Below are positions 44,392 through 52,694 of a stretch of 64,000 nucleotides of DNA, piece after piece; position 1 is the stretch's first letter; every line of letters begins with the position of its first letter. The notes beneath the pieces were generated by a model. The model saw nothing but the letters and a program-made list of their open reading frames with translations. It was not told the origin of the DNA and did not search any database. Origin of the DNA: Devosia yakushimensis. Lineage in GTDB: Bacteria > Pseudomonadota > Alphaproteobacteria > Rhizobiales > Devosiaceae. The translations under genes and the position numbers were made by a program. The stretch is taken from the NCBI RefSeq assembly GCF_030159855.1, contig NZ_BSNG01000001.1, forward strand, positions 2,294,001 through 2,358,000. Reading direction: 5' to 3'.

Positions 44392-45951
44392 CTAGGCGAT
44401 GGGCCCCAGTGCGAAAAACTCGTCCAACTCCATAATCGCCGAGTGAGAAATTAGTTCGTTCATCAACTCGTCAGAGGCCAAAGCGTCTTCGATGGCCTCG
44501 ACCTCGGCCGATAGCGGGCGATCCTGCCAATATGTGTCAGCATGCCGGCGCACCAGTGAGTAGATGATGCCCGGAACATTGCCGGGAGTGTCGCCCGAAA
44601 TGTCCATGGCCTGCGCCGCCAGCATGGCCTCAAGCGCCGCCAGCCGCCGCAAAGCCAGCACCTGCCGCTCCAGCCGCTCGACGACGAGCGGCAGGAATGT
44701 CGCTTCGTCTTCAATTCCGCCGGCCACCACCATGGAATTGGCTGAGATCGGATTGGTCATGGTCAGCACGCGTGCAAACAGCTCGCCCGCCAGCTTGATG
44801 ATCGGTCCGAACCCGGTGGCAATGGCGCCCGGTTGCACCAGGTTCACCGGCAGATCACGCCGCTGGCCATTGCCCAGCAGCACGCAGCGGTTGAACGAGT
44901 TGCGCGCAATATGGGCCAGGCCCAGCTGCGCGGTCTGCAAAAACACCGTGACATCGAGCGGCAGCGAGCCGCCCGAAGTCAACACCTGCCCGCCCGCCAC
45001 CACCGGATTGTCATCCGTGCGCCCGGTCGCCGCCAACAATATCTTGCCCGCCGCCACCAGCGTTTCGTAGCCCGTGGCAAATACTTGGCTCATCATGCGC
45101 AGGCTGAGCGGGTCCTGAATATGGGTGGCATTGGGCCAGTCCCAGCCCTTGGCGTTGAAATAGAGCCAGGCGCCAATCCCCGCCTCGCGTTCGGTGCCGA
45201 CATGGGCCACTGCCTTCCAAGGGTCTCGCGAGGCGCCCAGCGCCCCCGCCGTGGTCAGCCCCGTCGCCAGCATCACCCGCACCGCTGCCGCCGCATCGCG
45301 GATCGCCGCGGCAGCCGCCGCATAACCCACCGCATTGGTCGAAATCGAGGCCAAGCTATCCCTTGGCGCGAGGCGAAACGGCTTGAGCCCCGCTGCCGTC
45401 AGTGCGGTTTCCGCCGGCTGGCGGCGACCATCGAACATGGCCTCGCCCGCCCCGGTCAGAACCGCCCCGATCTGCCCCATCAGCCCGATATCGGCGCAGC
45501 CGATCGATCCCGTCCGCCGCACCACTGGCACCACATCGGCCGAGAGCAGAGCCAGATAGGCCTCCACCAGATCGGTGGTGCAGCCCACCCGTCCGGTCAG
45601 CGCCATATTGACGCGAATGGCCATGGCCGTGCGCACAATCTCGCTGGAAAAGGCATCGCCCGTGCCGAAGTGATGCGCCCGCACCAGCCCCATATTGAAT
45701 GTGTCGAGCTGGTCAGGCGTCCACTCGACATCCTTCATGGCCCCAACGCCGGTGGTCGAGCCATAAACCGGCTGCCCCGCAGCAATGGCCTCCTCGACCA
45801 CTTCGCGCGCCTGCGCCACCCGCACCAGCGCCTCGGGATCGGCCACGAGCCGCGCCTTGCGCGTCCCGATCCGGGCAATATCGGCAAAGCTCAGCGGCTT
45901 GCCGCTGAGGGTGATGGGATGGGCCTGCATGGTCATTGCCAGATCGTTCAT
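44392..45951 (-). CDS. Ammonia-lyase-fold enzyme without MIO, probable ergothionase
   Basis: The protein is about 519 aa and of the HAL/PAL fold. The tyrosine of the YGxxTGxG motif is kept (YGSTTGVG, Tyr63). The MIO tripeptide Ala-Ser-Gly of HutH (GSxGASGDLAP) is replaced by Cys-Ala-Asp (GSIGCADIG, residues about 152-154). The DPYSLR motif reads DPLSLR, losing another catalytic Tyr. Without MIO a normal histidine ammonia-lyase is unlikely. Ergothionase, which removes trimethylamine from ergothioneine by acid/base catalysis without MIO, fits these changes and the operon. It lies upstream of the ABC importer genes and is divergent from the LysR gene. No start has a good ribosome site; I chose ATG 45951. 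Confidence 0.8.
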   Translation of the reverse strand: MNDLAMTMQAHPITLSGKPLSFADIARIGTRKARLVADPEALVRVAQAREVVEEAIAAGQPVYGSTTGVGAMKDVEWTPDQLDTFNMGLVRAHHFGTGDAFSSEIVRTAMAIRVNMALTGRVGCTTDLVEAYLALLSADVVPVVRRTGSIGCADIGLMGQIGAVLTGAGEAMFDGRRQPAETALTAAGLKPFRLAPRDSLASISTNAVGYAAAAAAIRDAAAAVRVMLATGLTTAGALGASRDPWKAVAHVGTEREAGIGAWLYFNAKGWDWPNATHIQDPLSLRMMSQVFATGYETLVAAGKILLAATGRTDDNPVVAGGQVLTSGGSLPLDVTVFLQTAQLGLAHIARNSFNRCVLLGNGQRRDLPVNLVQPGAIATGFGPIIKLAGELFARVLTMTNPISANSMVVAGGIEDEATFLPLVVERLERQVLALRRLAALEAMLAAQAMDISGDTPGNVPGIIYSLVRRHADTYWQDRPLSAEVEAIEDALASDELMNELISHSAIMELDEFFALGPIA

Positions 45952-45982
45952 AATCAACACGCTATTGGATCGCGCCCAGGGA

Positions 45983-45994
45983 TGGGATATCCCA
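45983..45994. promoter_or_regulatory. Perfect 12-bp palindrome TGGGATATCCCA, candidate LysR operator
   Basis: TGGGATATCCCA at 45983-45994 lies in the 105-base gap between the divergent lyase and LysR genes. A perfect palindrome of this size, off-centre in a shared promoter, is typical of a local regulator's operator, although LysR sites usually read T-N11-A. Confidence 0.5.
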
Positions 45995-46056
45995 AATGCT
46001 GAACAGGCTATGCGGTTTTTCTAAGCATGGACCGGGCCTGCTTAGATGGTGAGCAT

Positions 46057-47226
46057 ATGGATACGGCAAGCCTGATCGCCATGGACCTGGTTCTGCGCAC
46101 GCGCAGCCTGCGCGGGGCCGCACGCCTGTTGAACCGCCCCACCTCCACCATTGCCGCAGCCATCGCCCGGGTCGAGGCCGAAATCTCGGTGCGACTGGTG
46201 GAAAAGGCCGGCTCGGGCCTCGTCGCCAGTCTCGAAGCCATTCGGCTGGAGCCCCAAATCGCCGATGCCGCGCAACTGGCCCGGCAGATCACCCCCGATC
46301 GCGCCATCAAATTCGAAGCGCTGGAGCGGTTCGGACAAGTCGTGGCACAGGGCAGCATCCGCCGCGCCGCCCGCGCTTTGGGCATGGGCCAGCCGCAATT
46401 GACGCGCCAGGTCACCCATCTCGAAGCCTTGCTCGGCGTATCGCTCCTGGCGCGCAGCAGCGCCGGCTCCTCCGTCACCGAGCAAGGCGCGACCCTGGCC
46501 GCCACCGCCGAGCATTTACTGGCCACCTGGCGCAACATCTCCCGCGCCGCCGAAGAACGCTTCCGCAAAACCGCCGCCACCGCCCGGTTGGGTTCGATCA
46601 TCCCTCTCGGCTATGAAAGCGAGATCGCCCGCATCCTTGCCAATCTGGCCGCCCGCTGGCTCGATGAGCATCCCCGCGCGCCGCTCTTTGTCAGCTCCAC
46701 CACGGCCGAGGACCTGTTGGCCGGCCTCAAGAAGGGCCTGTTCGATGCCGCCTTTCTCGATATCGACCACCTCCCGGCCGATCTCGACGGGCGCATTGTC
46801 AGCACTACGCCCCTGGCCGTGGTCAGCTCCCAGCCCGCCGGCACAATTGCCGACGCGCTCCTATCGAGCCCACTGGCCGTGCCCAGCGCCCGCAGCGGGT
46901 TGCGCCACCGCATCAATCGCGTGCTCGACGACCATCTGAGCGATACCGAGCGCAACGCCATGCGCCTGATCGAAATCGACTCGATCCCGGTCATTCTCAA
47001 TCTGGTGCTCCATCACGGCTTCGTCTCCGTGCTGCCGCAGGCCTCCGTCGCCCGCATTCGCGGCGATCTGACGCAAGTGCCCCTGCCCGCCCGTTACGAC
47101 ATGGCCTTCCAGCTGTGCTGGCCGCGCGGCAATGCCACAATTGCCCAGGCGATCCTCTCCACCATCGCGCGAGCCGCGCCCGAAAGTCTCATTGCCAATA
47201 GCGCTCAACGCGATACTCATCGCTAG
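46057..47226 (+). CDS. LysR-family regulator with two HTH domains
   Basis: The protein is about 389 aa. Two HTH_1 regions follow each other: residues about 3-60 (SLRGAARLLNRPTSTIAAAIARVEAE in part) and about 85-145 (SIRRAARALGMGQPQLTRQVTHLEALLG in part). The second HTH is followed by a LysR substrate-binding domain (about 165-385). A tandem HTH is unusual. It is divergent from the lyase/ABC operon and probably activates it on ligand. GGTGAG precedes ATG 46057; a further ATG at 46027 is possible. Confidence 0.82.
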   Translation: MDTASLIAMDLVLRTRSLRGAARLLNRPTSTIAAAIARVEAEISVRLVEKAGSGLVASLEAIRLEPQIADAAQLARQITPDRAIKFEALERFGQVVAQGSIRRAARALGMGQPQLTRQVTHLEALLGVSLLARSSAGSSVTEQGATLAATAEHLLATWRNISRAAEERFRKTAATARLGSIIPLGYESEIARILANLAARWLDEHPRAPLFVSSTTAEDLLAGLKKGLFDAAFLDIDHLPADLDGRIVSTTPLAVVSSQPAGTIADALLSSPLAVPSARSGLRHRINRVLDDHLSDTERNAMRLIEIDSIPVILNLVLHHGFVSVLPQASVARIRGDLTQVPLPARYDMAFQLCWPRGNATIAQAILSTIARAAPESLIANSAQRDTHR

Positions 47227-47242
47227 ATTGGAGCCTATTACC

Positions 47243-48502
47243 GTGCAGACTCAATTGACCGACCACCCCTACCGCACTGCCATCATGGACGAGGTGCATG
47301 CCCGCCCCGTCGAGATCATCGAAGCGGAGTGCCGCATTCGGCGGCTGGTCTTCGTCATGCCCTCCGAAGCCGGCGCCATGATGCGCGTGTTTCATCGCTT
47401 CGAGCAATTCTGCCGCGATGCCGGCGTCGCCGTGCCCGGCCCCAGCAGCCGCCAGCACAGTTTCGATACCGCTGAGCGCCACGTCACCTGGGAATTTCAT
47501 ACCGAATTCGTCACCATCACCTGGCGCAGCGCCCTCAAGGACAAGCAGAATTATCCTGATGACCTCGGCCTTTCCGCCATGGAGGATGGTCTTTTGATCG
47601 GGGCCACCCGCATCGACGTCATCGCCGGCAAGACCGTGCCCGAAGCCCTGCTCCCCGCCTTCTCGCTGCCCAGCCTGTGCGTCGCGGATGTCGAAAGCGG
47701 CAAGGCCCAGGTGGCGACCGATTTCGTGCCCGATGCCGACAAGTTCACCCGCTTCGAGTTTGCCGCCGGGGGCTTGTCGGTCCTGCGCCGCTCGATCATC
47801 ATCCGCCGCCTGCTCGAGGTCGAAACCTACCGCACCATGGCCCTGCTCGGCCTGCCGTTGGCCCGCGAAGTCTCCCCCGCTTTGCGCGCCACCGAGATCG
47901 AGCTGACCGAATTGATGGAAAGCCTGTCCGAAGCCACCACCTCGGAAACCGTCCAGACCGCGCTGATCGCGCTCGACGCCCTTTCGGTTCGTTCCGGCCA
48001 GCTTTCCGAACGGCTGGGCTATCGCTTTGCCGCTTGCCACGCCTATGGCGATATCCTGCGCACGCGCCTGGCCGGCCTGCGCGAAAGCTCGACCGCTTTT
48101 GGCTCCAGCCTCACCCATTATATTGGCAATCGCGTCGATCCGGGCCTCTCCACCCTTGCCGCTATGGAAAAGCGGCTGGCGGTGATGTCGAGCAAGATCG
48201 AGCGCGCCATCAGCCTGCTCAATGTCCGCATCGGCGTCGACATGCAGCAGCAGAACAATGCCGTGCTCGACAATATCGCCCAAACCGCCCGCAGCCAGTT
48301 CTACTTGCAACGGACGGTGGAGGGCCTCTCCACCATCGCCATCAGCTATTACCTGCTGGGCATCCTCAGCTACATGCTGGCCGGCCCCCTGGAGGAGTTC
48401 CACTTCAACAAAGTCATGACCCTCTCCATCGCCGCGCCCTTCGTGGTGCTGGTGGTCTGGCTCATGGCCCGCAGCGTGCGAAAGGCGCACACTGTTAAGT
48501 GA
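47243..48502 (+). CDS. DUF3422 family protein
   Basis: The protein is 419 aa. The N-terminal pattern DHPYRTAIMDEVHARPVE and the C-terminal helical and membrane region (YYLLGILSYMLAGPLEE, VMTLSIAAPFVVLVVWLMARSV) match DUF3422, a membrane-associated family of unknown function. Two transmembrane helices are near the C-terminus; most of the protein is cytoplasmic. GTG 47243 has GGAG nine bases upstream. It starts 16 bases after the LysR stop, so it may be in the same transcript. Confidence 0.85.
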   Translation: MQTQLTDHPYRTAIMDEVHARPVEIIEAECRIRRLVFVMPSEAGAMMRVFHRFEQFCRDAGVAVPGPSSRQHSFDTAERHVTWEFHTEFVTITWRSALKDKQNYPDDLGLSAMEDGLLIGATRIDVIAGKTVPEALLPAFSLPSLCVADVESGKAQVATDFVPDADKFTRFEFAAGGLSVLRRSIIIRRLLEVETYRTMALLGLPLAREVSPALRATEIELTELMESLSEATTSETVQTALIALDALSVRSGQLSERLGYRFAACHAYGDILRTRLAGLRESSTAFGSSLTHYIGNRVDPGLSTLAAMEKRLAVMSSKIERAISLLNVRIGVDMQQQNNAVLDNIAQTARSQFYLQRTVEGLSTIAISYYLLGILSYMLAGPLEEFHFNKVMTLSIAAPFVVLVVWLMARSVRKAHTVK

Positions 48503-48566
48503 TCAATTAAGCATTGTGACAGGGCAGAGCCAATACTAAAGTGATCACTTAACCGGAGTGATCACC
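48495..48566 (+). promoter_or_regulatory. Triple GTGATCA-box region
   Basis: Three related sequences occur in 72 bases: TTAAGTGATCAATTAA (48495-48510), TAAAGTGATCACTTAA (48537-48552) and AGTGATCAC (48557-48565). The second has a perfect 12-base palindrome (AAGTGATCACTT). They precede a tiny ORF. Spaced palindromes of this kind are usual operator sites for a dimeric repressor, for example of the MarR type. Confidence 0.6.
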
Positions 48567-48665
48567 ATGGCCCGTCTCTTGATGCAGATCCTGGAAGCCC
48601 GCAAACGCCTCTGGGTAGTGCGGCTCGAGCGCCTGGCTGCCTATCTGGCGAAGAGTTCCCAGTAG
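48567..48665 (+). CDS. Tiny ORF (32 codons), function unknown
   Basis: ATG 48567 with GGAG eight bases upstream starts a 32-codon frame, MARLLMQILEARKRLW followed by VVRLERLAAYLAKSSQ. The peptide is amphipathic and basic, somewhat like the end of DUF1127 proteins, but no family match is clear. The start lies immediately behind the GTGATCA boxes, which argues for deliberate regulation. Confidence 0.45.
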   Translation: MARLLMQILEARKRLWVVRLERLAAYLAKSSQ

Positions 48666-48724
48666 GGCTCACGCAGCGTTGCCAGGTGTTTTCCGCGGAC
48701 GCGGTGGGTGGGGAATAGGAGCCC

Positions 48725-49057
48725 CTACTTCATCCAAAACATCGGCACGAGATCCACCGACAGCGGCTCATTCTTCTCATTGGTCGCCATCACATCGGCC
48801 ATATGAGCCCACCACCGCTTCATCACCTCGGTGCCCGGCAGATCACCCATCGTATGGTCCACCCGCCGCCACAGCACGCCGAACAGGATATTGGTCTCTT
48901 CGTCCAGATGGATCGAATAGTCCTTCACCCCCGCCGCGTGCAGCAGTTCGACCAGTTCGGGAAAAATCTCGTCATGGCGCTTCTTGTACTCCGCCGCCAT
49001 GCCGGGATTGAGCTGCATCTTGAACGCATGCTTTTCGTAGCCGCCATCCGCAATCAT
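48725..49057 (-). CDS. rhaM: L-rhamnose mutarotase
   Basis: The protein is 110 aa and matches RhaM/RhaU: KHAFKMQLNPGMAAEYKKRHDEI, EETNILFGVLWRR and WWAHMADVM. It interconverts the alpha and beta anomers of L-rhamnose in the cytoplasm, supplying the form used by the isomerase. ATG 49057 overlaps the permease stop as ATGA; the longer frame to 49072 is not needed. Last gene of the rha transport operon. Rhizobial gene name rhaU. Confidence 0.93.
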   Translation of the reverse strand: MIADGGYEKHAFKMQLNPGMAAEYKKRHDEIFPELVELLHAAGVKDYSIHLDEETNILFGVLWRRVDHTMGDLPGTEVMKRWWAHMADVMATNEKNEPLSVDLVPMFWMK

Positions 49058-50049
49058 GCGCGCTGCCTCCACATTCTGAACAGGATGGGCAGCGCGATCA
49101 CCGTGATCAGCAGCCCGCCGATAAAGATCGACATGACGATCCCCGGCACATTGAGCAGCCCGAGCCCAAAGGTCACCAGCCCCATGATCAGCGCCGCCAA
49201 CACGACGCCGACAATCGAGCCCGCCCCGCCCAGGATCGACACCCCGCCCAGCACCACCATGGTAATCGCCTCAAGCTCGAACCCCTGCGCAATCGAGGGC
49301 CGCGTCGAGCCCAGTCGCGCCGTCAGCAGCACAGCAGCAATACCGCTCATCAGCCCCGTCAGGCAAAACAGGATGAACTTGATACGATCGACCCGCACGC
49401 CGGAGAATTGCGCCGCGACATCATTATTGCCGATGGCGAACACCCGCCGACCGAAATTGGTGCGGTGCAACAGCACGAAATAGATCACCGCAAACACCAG
49501 GAACAGCACCAGTTCAAACGAGATCACCCACCACACATAGCCCTGCCCGAACCAGCCAAAGCTGGCCGGATAATTGCCGAAGCTCTTGTCGCCCAGGATG
49601 ATGTAGGAAATGCCGCGGAACAGGCTCATCGTGCCGATCGTGACCACGATGGAGGGCAGTTTCAGCCCCGTCACCAGAAAGCCGTTAAACGCCCCGCAGA
49701 GCAGCCCCACGCCCACGCCAACCGCCACCAGCACCGACGTATCGGCACCATATTGCAGCGCCAGCCCCATCATGGTGGAGGCCAGCGCGATGATCGCCGC
49801 CACCGACAGATCGATCTCCCCCGAAATGATCAACAGCGCCATGGCCAGCGCAATCAGCGCCTTCTCGGTGAAGTTGAACGTCAGGTCGCTCAGGCTCCAC
49901 TCGTTGAGGAAATAGGGCGAGGAGTAAGAATTGAAGATGAAGATTGCCACCGCCACGAGAACCAGCAGGCTCTCCCAGCTCAACAGCGTCGACTTCAGCG
50001 GATTATCCAGCCGATTGGGCAGTTGACGCCCGGCTTTTACGTCAGACAT
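49054..50049 (-). CDS. rhaQ: Rhamnose ABC transporter permease
   Basis: The protein is 331 aa, BPD_transp_2 (ribose/xylose) type with about ten hydrophobic segments and the conserved FRGISYIILGD, TILFGRRVFAIGNNDVAA-like and GGVSILGGAGSIVGV segments. It forms one half of the inner-membrane channel. ATG 50049 overlaps the upstream permease gene by 8 bases. Confidence 0.9.
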   Translation of the reverse strand: MSDVKAGRQLPNRLDNPLKSTLLSWESLLVLVAVAIFIFNSYSSPYFLNEWSLSDLTFNFTEKALIALAMALLIISGEIDLSVAAIIALASTMMGLALQYGADTSVLVAVGVGVGLLCGAFNGFLVTGLKLPSIVVTIGTMSLFRGISYIILGDKSFGNYPASFGWFGQGYVWWVISFELVLFLVFAVIYFVLLHRTNFGRRVFAIGNNDVAAQFSGVRVDRIKFILFCLTGLMSGIAAVLLTARLGSTRPSIAQGFELEAITMVVLGGVSILGGAGSIVGVVLAALIMGLVTFGLGLLNVPGIVMSIFIGGLLITVIALPILFRMWRQRA

Positions 50050-51025
50050 GGGCGACCTCCGCCGTCTTCAAAATCACGCGGCCCTTGCGCCGTTCGCCCC
50101 GCGCATTGAGGATCACCGCCAGCAGGATCGCTGTGCCGGAAATGGCCATCTGCCAGAACGGGGAAATATTGATCACCGGCAGCGCATTGTTGATCACGCC
50201 CAGGAATAAGGCCCCGAGCAGCGCCCCGGCCACCGTGCCGATACCGCCGGCAATCGAAATGCCCCCGATCACGCAGGCCGCCACAATGGTCAGCTCATAC
50301 CCGCTCGCCACCTGCACCGAAGCGATCACATAGCGCGAAATCCAGAGATAACCGCACAGGCCCGACACCGCCCCCGCCAGCACGAAAGCCATGAATTTGG
50401 TCAGCCCGACATTGATGCCGGTATAGACCGAGGCCGTCGGATTAACCCCGATGGCATAGAGCGAGCGCCCCAGCGGCGTGCGCGTCATCAGCAGGAAAAA
50501 CAGGATAGCGACCACAATGGCGATCCAACTCAACACCGGCAGCCCCAGCACCACGGCCCGCTGCAGCCCGATAAAGTCCGGGCTCATCTGTGCCGCATTG
50601 ACCCAGGCGCCGCCCGAAATCACGAACACCAGCCCACGGAAAATGGTCAGCGTGCCCAGCGTCACCACGATGGGCGGAATATTGAGCTTCCACACCAGCA
50701 CGCCATTGAACGCACCCAGCAGGCCCCCGATCACCACGCAGAGCGCCATGATCAGCGGAATGGGAATGGCCGGATAGGCCGCGTTCAGCATGGCCGCGAT
50801 CATCCCGGTCAGCGCCAGATTGGCCGCCATGGACAGATCAATCGACCGCGTCAGGATCACCGCCATCTGGCCGAGCGCCAGCATCATCAGGATCGATGTG
50901 TCGTTGAAAATGGTCAGCAGGTTCCCCGGCTGGGAAAAGCGCGGGAAGCGCAGCGTCACCAGGATGATGACGGCGATAATGGCCAGGCCCAGCCAGATTT
51001 CACGATGTTTGGCGAGCGACTTCAT
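50042..51025 (-). CDS. rhaP: Rhamnose ABC transporter permease
   Basis: The protein is 327 aa of the same family (RGLVFVISGGAWV, GRSLYAIGVNPTASVYTGINV, GGISIAGGIGTVAGALLGALFLG in part). RhaP and RhaQ are paired in the R. leguminosarum system. It overlaps the ATPase gene stop by 4 bases. Confidence 0.9.
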   Translation of the reverse strand: MKSLAKHREIWLGLAIIAVIILVTLRFPRFSQPGNLLTIFNDTSILMMLALGQMAVILTRSIDLSMAANLALTGMIAAMLNAAYPAIPIPLIMALCVVIGGLLGAFNGVLVWKLNIPPIVVTLGTLTIFRGLVFVISGGAWVNAAQMSPDFIGLQRAVVLGLPVLSWIAIVVAILFFLLMTRTPLGRSLYAIGVNPTASVYTGINVGLTKFMAFVLAGAVSGLCGYLWISRYVIASVQVASGYELTIVAACVIGGISIAGGIGTVAGALLGALFLGVINNALPVINISPFWQMAISGTAILLAVILNARGERRKGRVILKTAEVAHV

Positions 51026-52527
51026 GCTGCGGCTTCCTCGGCGATACCGGCGGCCAGGCGCACCAGCGTTTCGGGGGCCAGCCCCTTATTGTCCAATGTG
51101 TCCACGATCCGCCCTTCGCGCATCACCACGATCCGGTCGCTCATGCCCATCACTTCGGGCAGTTCGGACGACACCATGATCACGCTCAGCCCCTGCGCCA
51201 CCAGCTCAGCCATAAAGCCATGCACCGCGGCCTTGGAGCCGATATCGATACCCTTGGTGGGCTCATCCAGAATGATCACCTTGGGGAGCGTCGCCAGCCA
51301 TTTGGCGATCACCACTTTCTGCTGATTGCCGCCCGACAGGGTCGATACGTTCTGGCTCAGCGAGGACGCCCGCAGGTCGAGCCGCTCGGTATAGGTCCGC
51401 GCCAGCTTGAATTCCTCGGCCATGCGCAAAAAGCCCGATTTCGAGGTCTTTTGCAGCGAGGGCAGCGAGACATTCATGAAAATCGGTTCGCCCGTAATCA
51501 CACCCTGCTTGCCGCGTTCCTCGGGCACATAGACAATACCCGCCTCCACCGCATCGGCCGGCGATTTCGGATTGATCACCGCCCCATCCAGCACCAGCGC
51601 GCCATGCGAAGGCCGCGTCATGCCGAACACCGCCTGCATCACTTCGCTGCGCCCCGCGCCCACCAGCCCGTAAAAGCCCAGAATTTCGCCCTTGCGCACG
51701 GCAAAGGAAATATCGGCAAATTCGGTCGGGTGGCTCAGCCCCTTGGCCTCAAGTACCACAGGACCAATCTCGGCCTTGCGCTCGGGGAAAATGTGATCGA
51801 CCGAGCGGCCCACCATCAGCTTGACGATATCGCTCTGCTTGGTGTCCTTGATCAGCCCCTTGCCCACCTGCTCGCCATCGCGGAACACGGTGAAGCGGTC
51901 GGCAATGCGGTAGATTTCATCGAATTTGTGCGAGATGAACAGGATCGCCTTGCCATCCTGCTTGAGCAGATCGATCAGCACGTAAAGCTCTTCGATCTCC
52001 TTCTGGCTCAGCGCCGCAGTCGGCTCATCCATGATCACGACCTGCGCATCAATGGACAGCGCCCGCGCCACCGCGACCAGATGTTTTTTGGCGATACCCA
52101 ATTCCTTGAGCTTGATATCGGGGTCGATCCCGGCGGCCATGGAGTCCAGGGTCTTGCGCGATTCAGCGCGCATGGTCTTCCAGTCGATCATGCCGAAGCG
52201 GTTGCGCGGGGCATGGCCGAGATAGATGTTTTCAGCCACCGTCAGCTCGTCAAACAGCACGGTTTCCTGATGGATCGCCGTGACGCCCGCTTCGAAAGCC
52301 GAATGCGCGGTGGGCAGGCTCAGCGCCTTGCCGGATACCGTGATCTGGCCTTCGTCGGGCTGATAAATCCCGGTCATGATCTTGACCAGCGTCGACTTGC
52401 CCGCCCCGTTTTCGCCGATCAGCGCGGTCACCTGGCCGGGATACAGCTCCAGCGATACATTATGCAGCGCCCGCACGCCGGGAAACGTCTTGGTGATACC
52501 GGCGAGAGTGAGGATGGGGTCGGTCAT
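51022..52527 (-). CDS. rhaT: Rhamnose ABC transporter ATP-binding protein
   Basis: The protein is 501 aa with two ABC domains as in RbsA/XylG: first Walker A GENGAGKST and Walker B VIMDEPTAAL; the second P-loop is VGAGRSEV (degenerate, as usual) with signature LSGGNQQKVVIAKWL and Walker B ILDEPTKGID. It energises RhaP and RhaQ. An intergenic repeat lies between it and rhaS. Confidence 0.93.
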   Translation of the reverse strand: MTDPILTLAGITKTFPGVRALHNVSLELYPGQVTALIGENGAGKSTLVKIMTGIYQPDEGQITVSGKALSLPTAHSAFEAGVTAIHQETVLFDELTVAENIYLGHAPRNRFGMIDWKTMRAESRKTLDSMAAGIDPDIKLKELGIAKKHLVAVARALSIDAQVVIMDEPTAALSQKEIEELYVLIDLLKQDGKAILFISHKFDEIYRIADRFTVFRDGEQVGKGLIKDTKQSDIVKLMVGRSVDHIFPERKAEIGPVVLEAKGLSHPTEFADISFAVRKGEILGFYGLVGAGRSEVMQAVFGMTRPSHGALVLDGAVINPKSPADAVEAGIVYVPEERGKQGVITGEPIFMNVSLPSLQKTSKSGFLRMAEEFKLARTYTERLDLRASSLSQNVSTLSGGNQQKVVIAKWLATLPKVIILDEPTKGIDIGSKAAVHGFMAELVAQGLSVIMVSSELPEVMGMSDRIVVMREGRIVDTLDNKGLAPETLVRLAAGIAEEAAA

Positions 52528-52575
52528 TGCTATTCCTTCGCGTAGCGCTTGAGCTAGCCACGCGCTCTGATCTGG

Positions 52576-52685
52576 CTCCCTCTCCCTTTGGGGGAGAGGG
52601 TTGGGGTGAGGGGGCCTTCCTGCTTGAGCGGAAAGGCCCCCTCACCCGACGTTTCACGTCGACCTCTCCCCCACGGGGGAGAGGT
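52576..52685. repeat. Long intergenic inverted repeat
   Basis: CTCCCTCTCCCTTTGGGGGAGAGG and a related inverted copy (CCTCTCCCCCACGGGGGAGAGG) bracket a central GGGGCCTTCC / GGAAAGGCCCC stem. It lies between rhaS and rhaT in the operon. Similar repeats follow other operon junctions in this window and may attenuate transcripts. Confidence 0.75.
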
Positions 52686-52694
52686 GAAGTCAGA

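Noticed and set aside
44392..45960. Histidine ammonia-lyase (hutH) as the plain annotation
   Set aside because: The MIO tripeptide and one catalytic Tyr are missing, and hutI/hutG are not nearby.
47189..48490. 433-codon frame opposite DUF3422
   Set aside because: Shadow; the DUF3422 frame has family motifs and a ribosome site.
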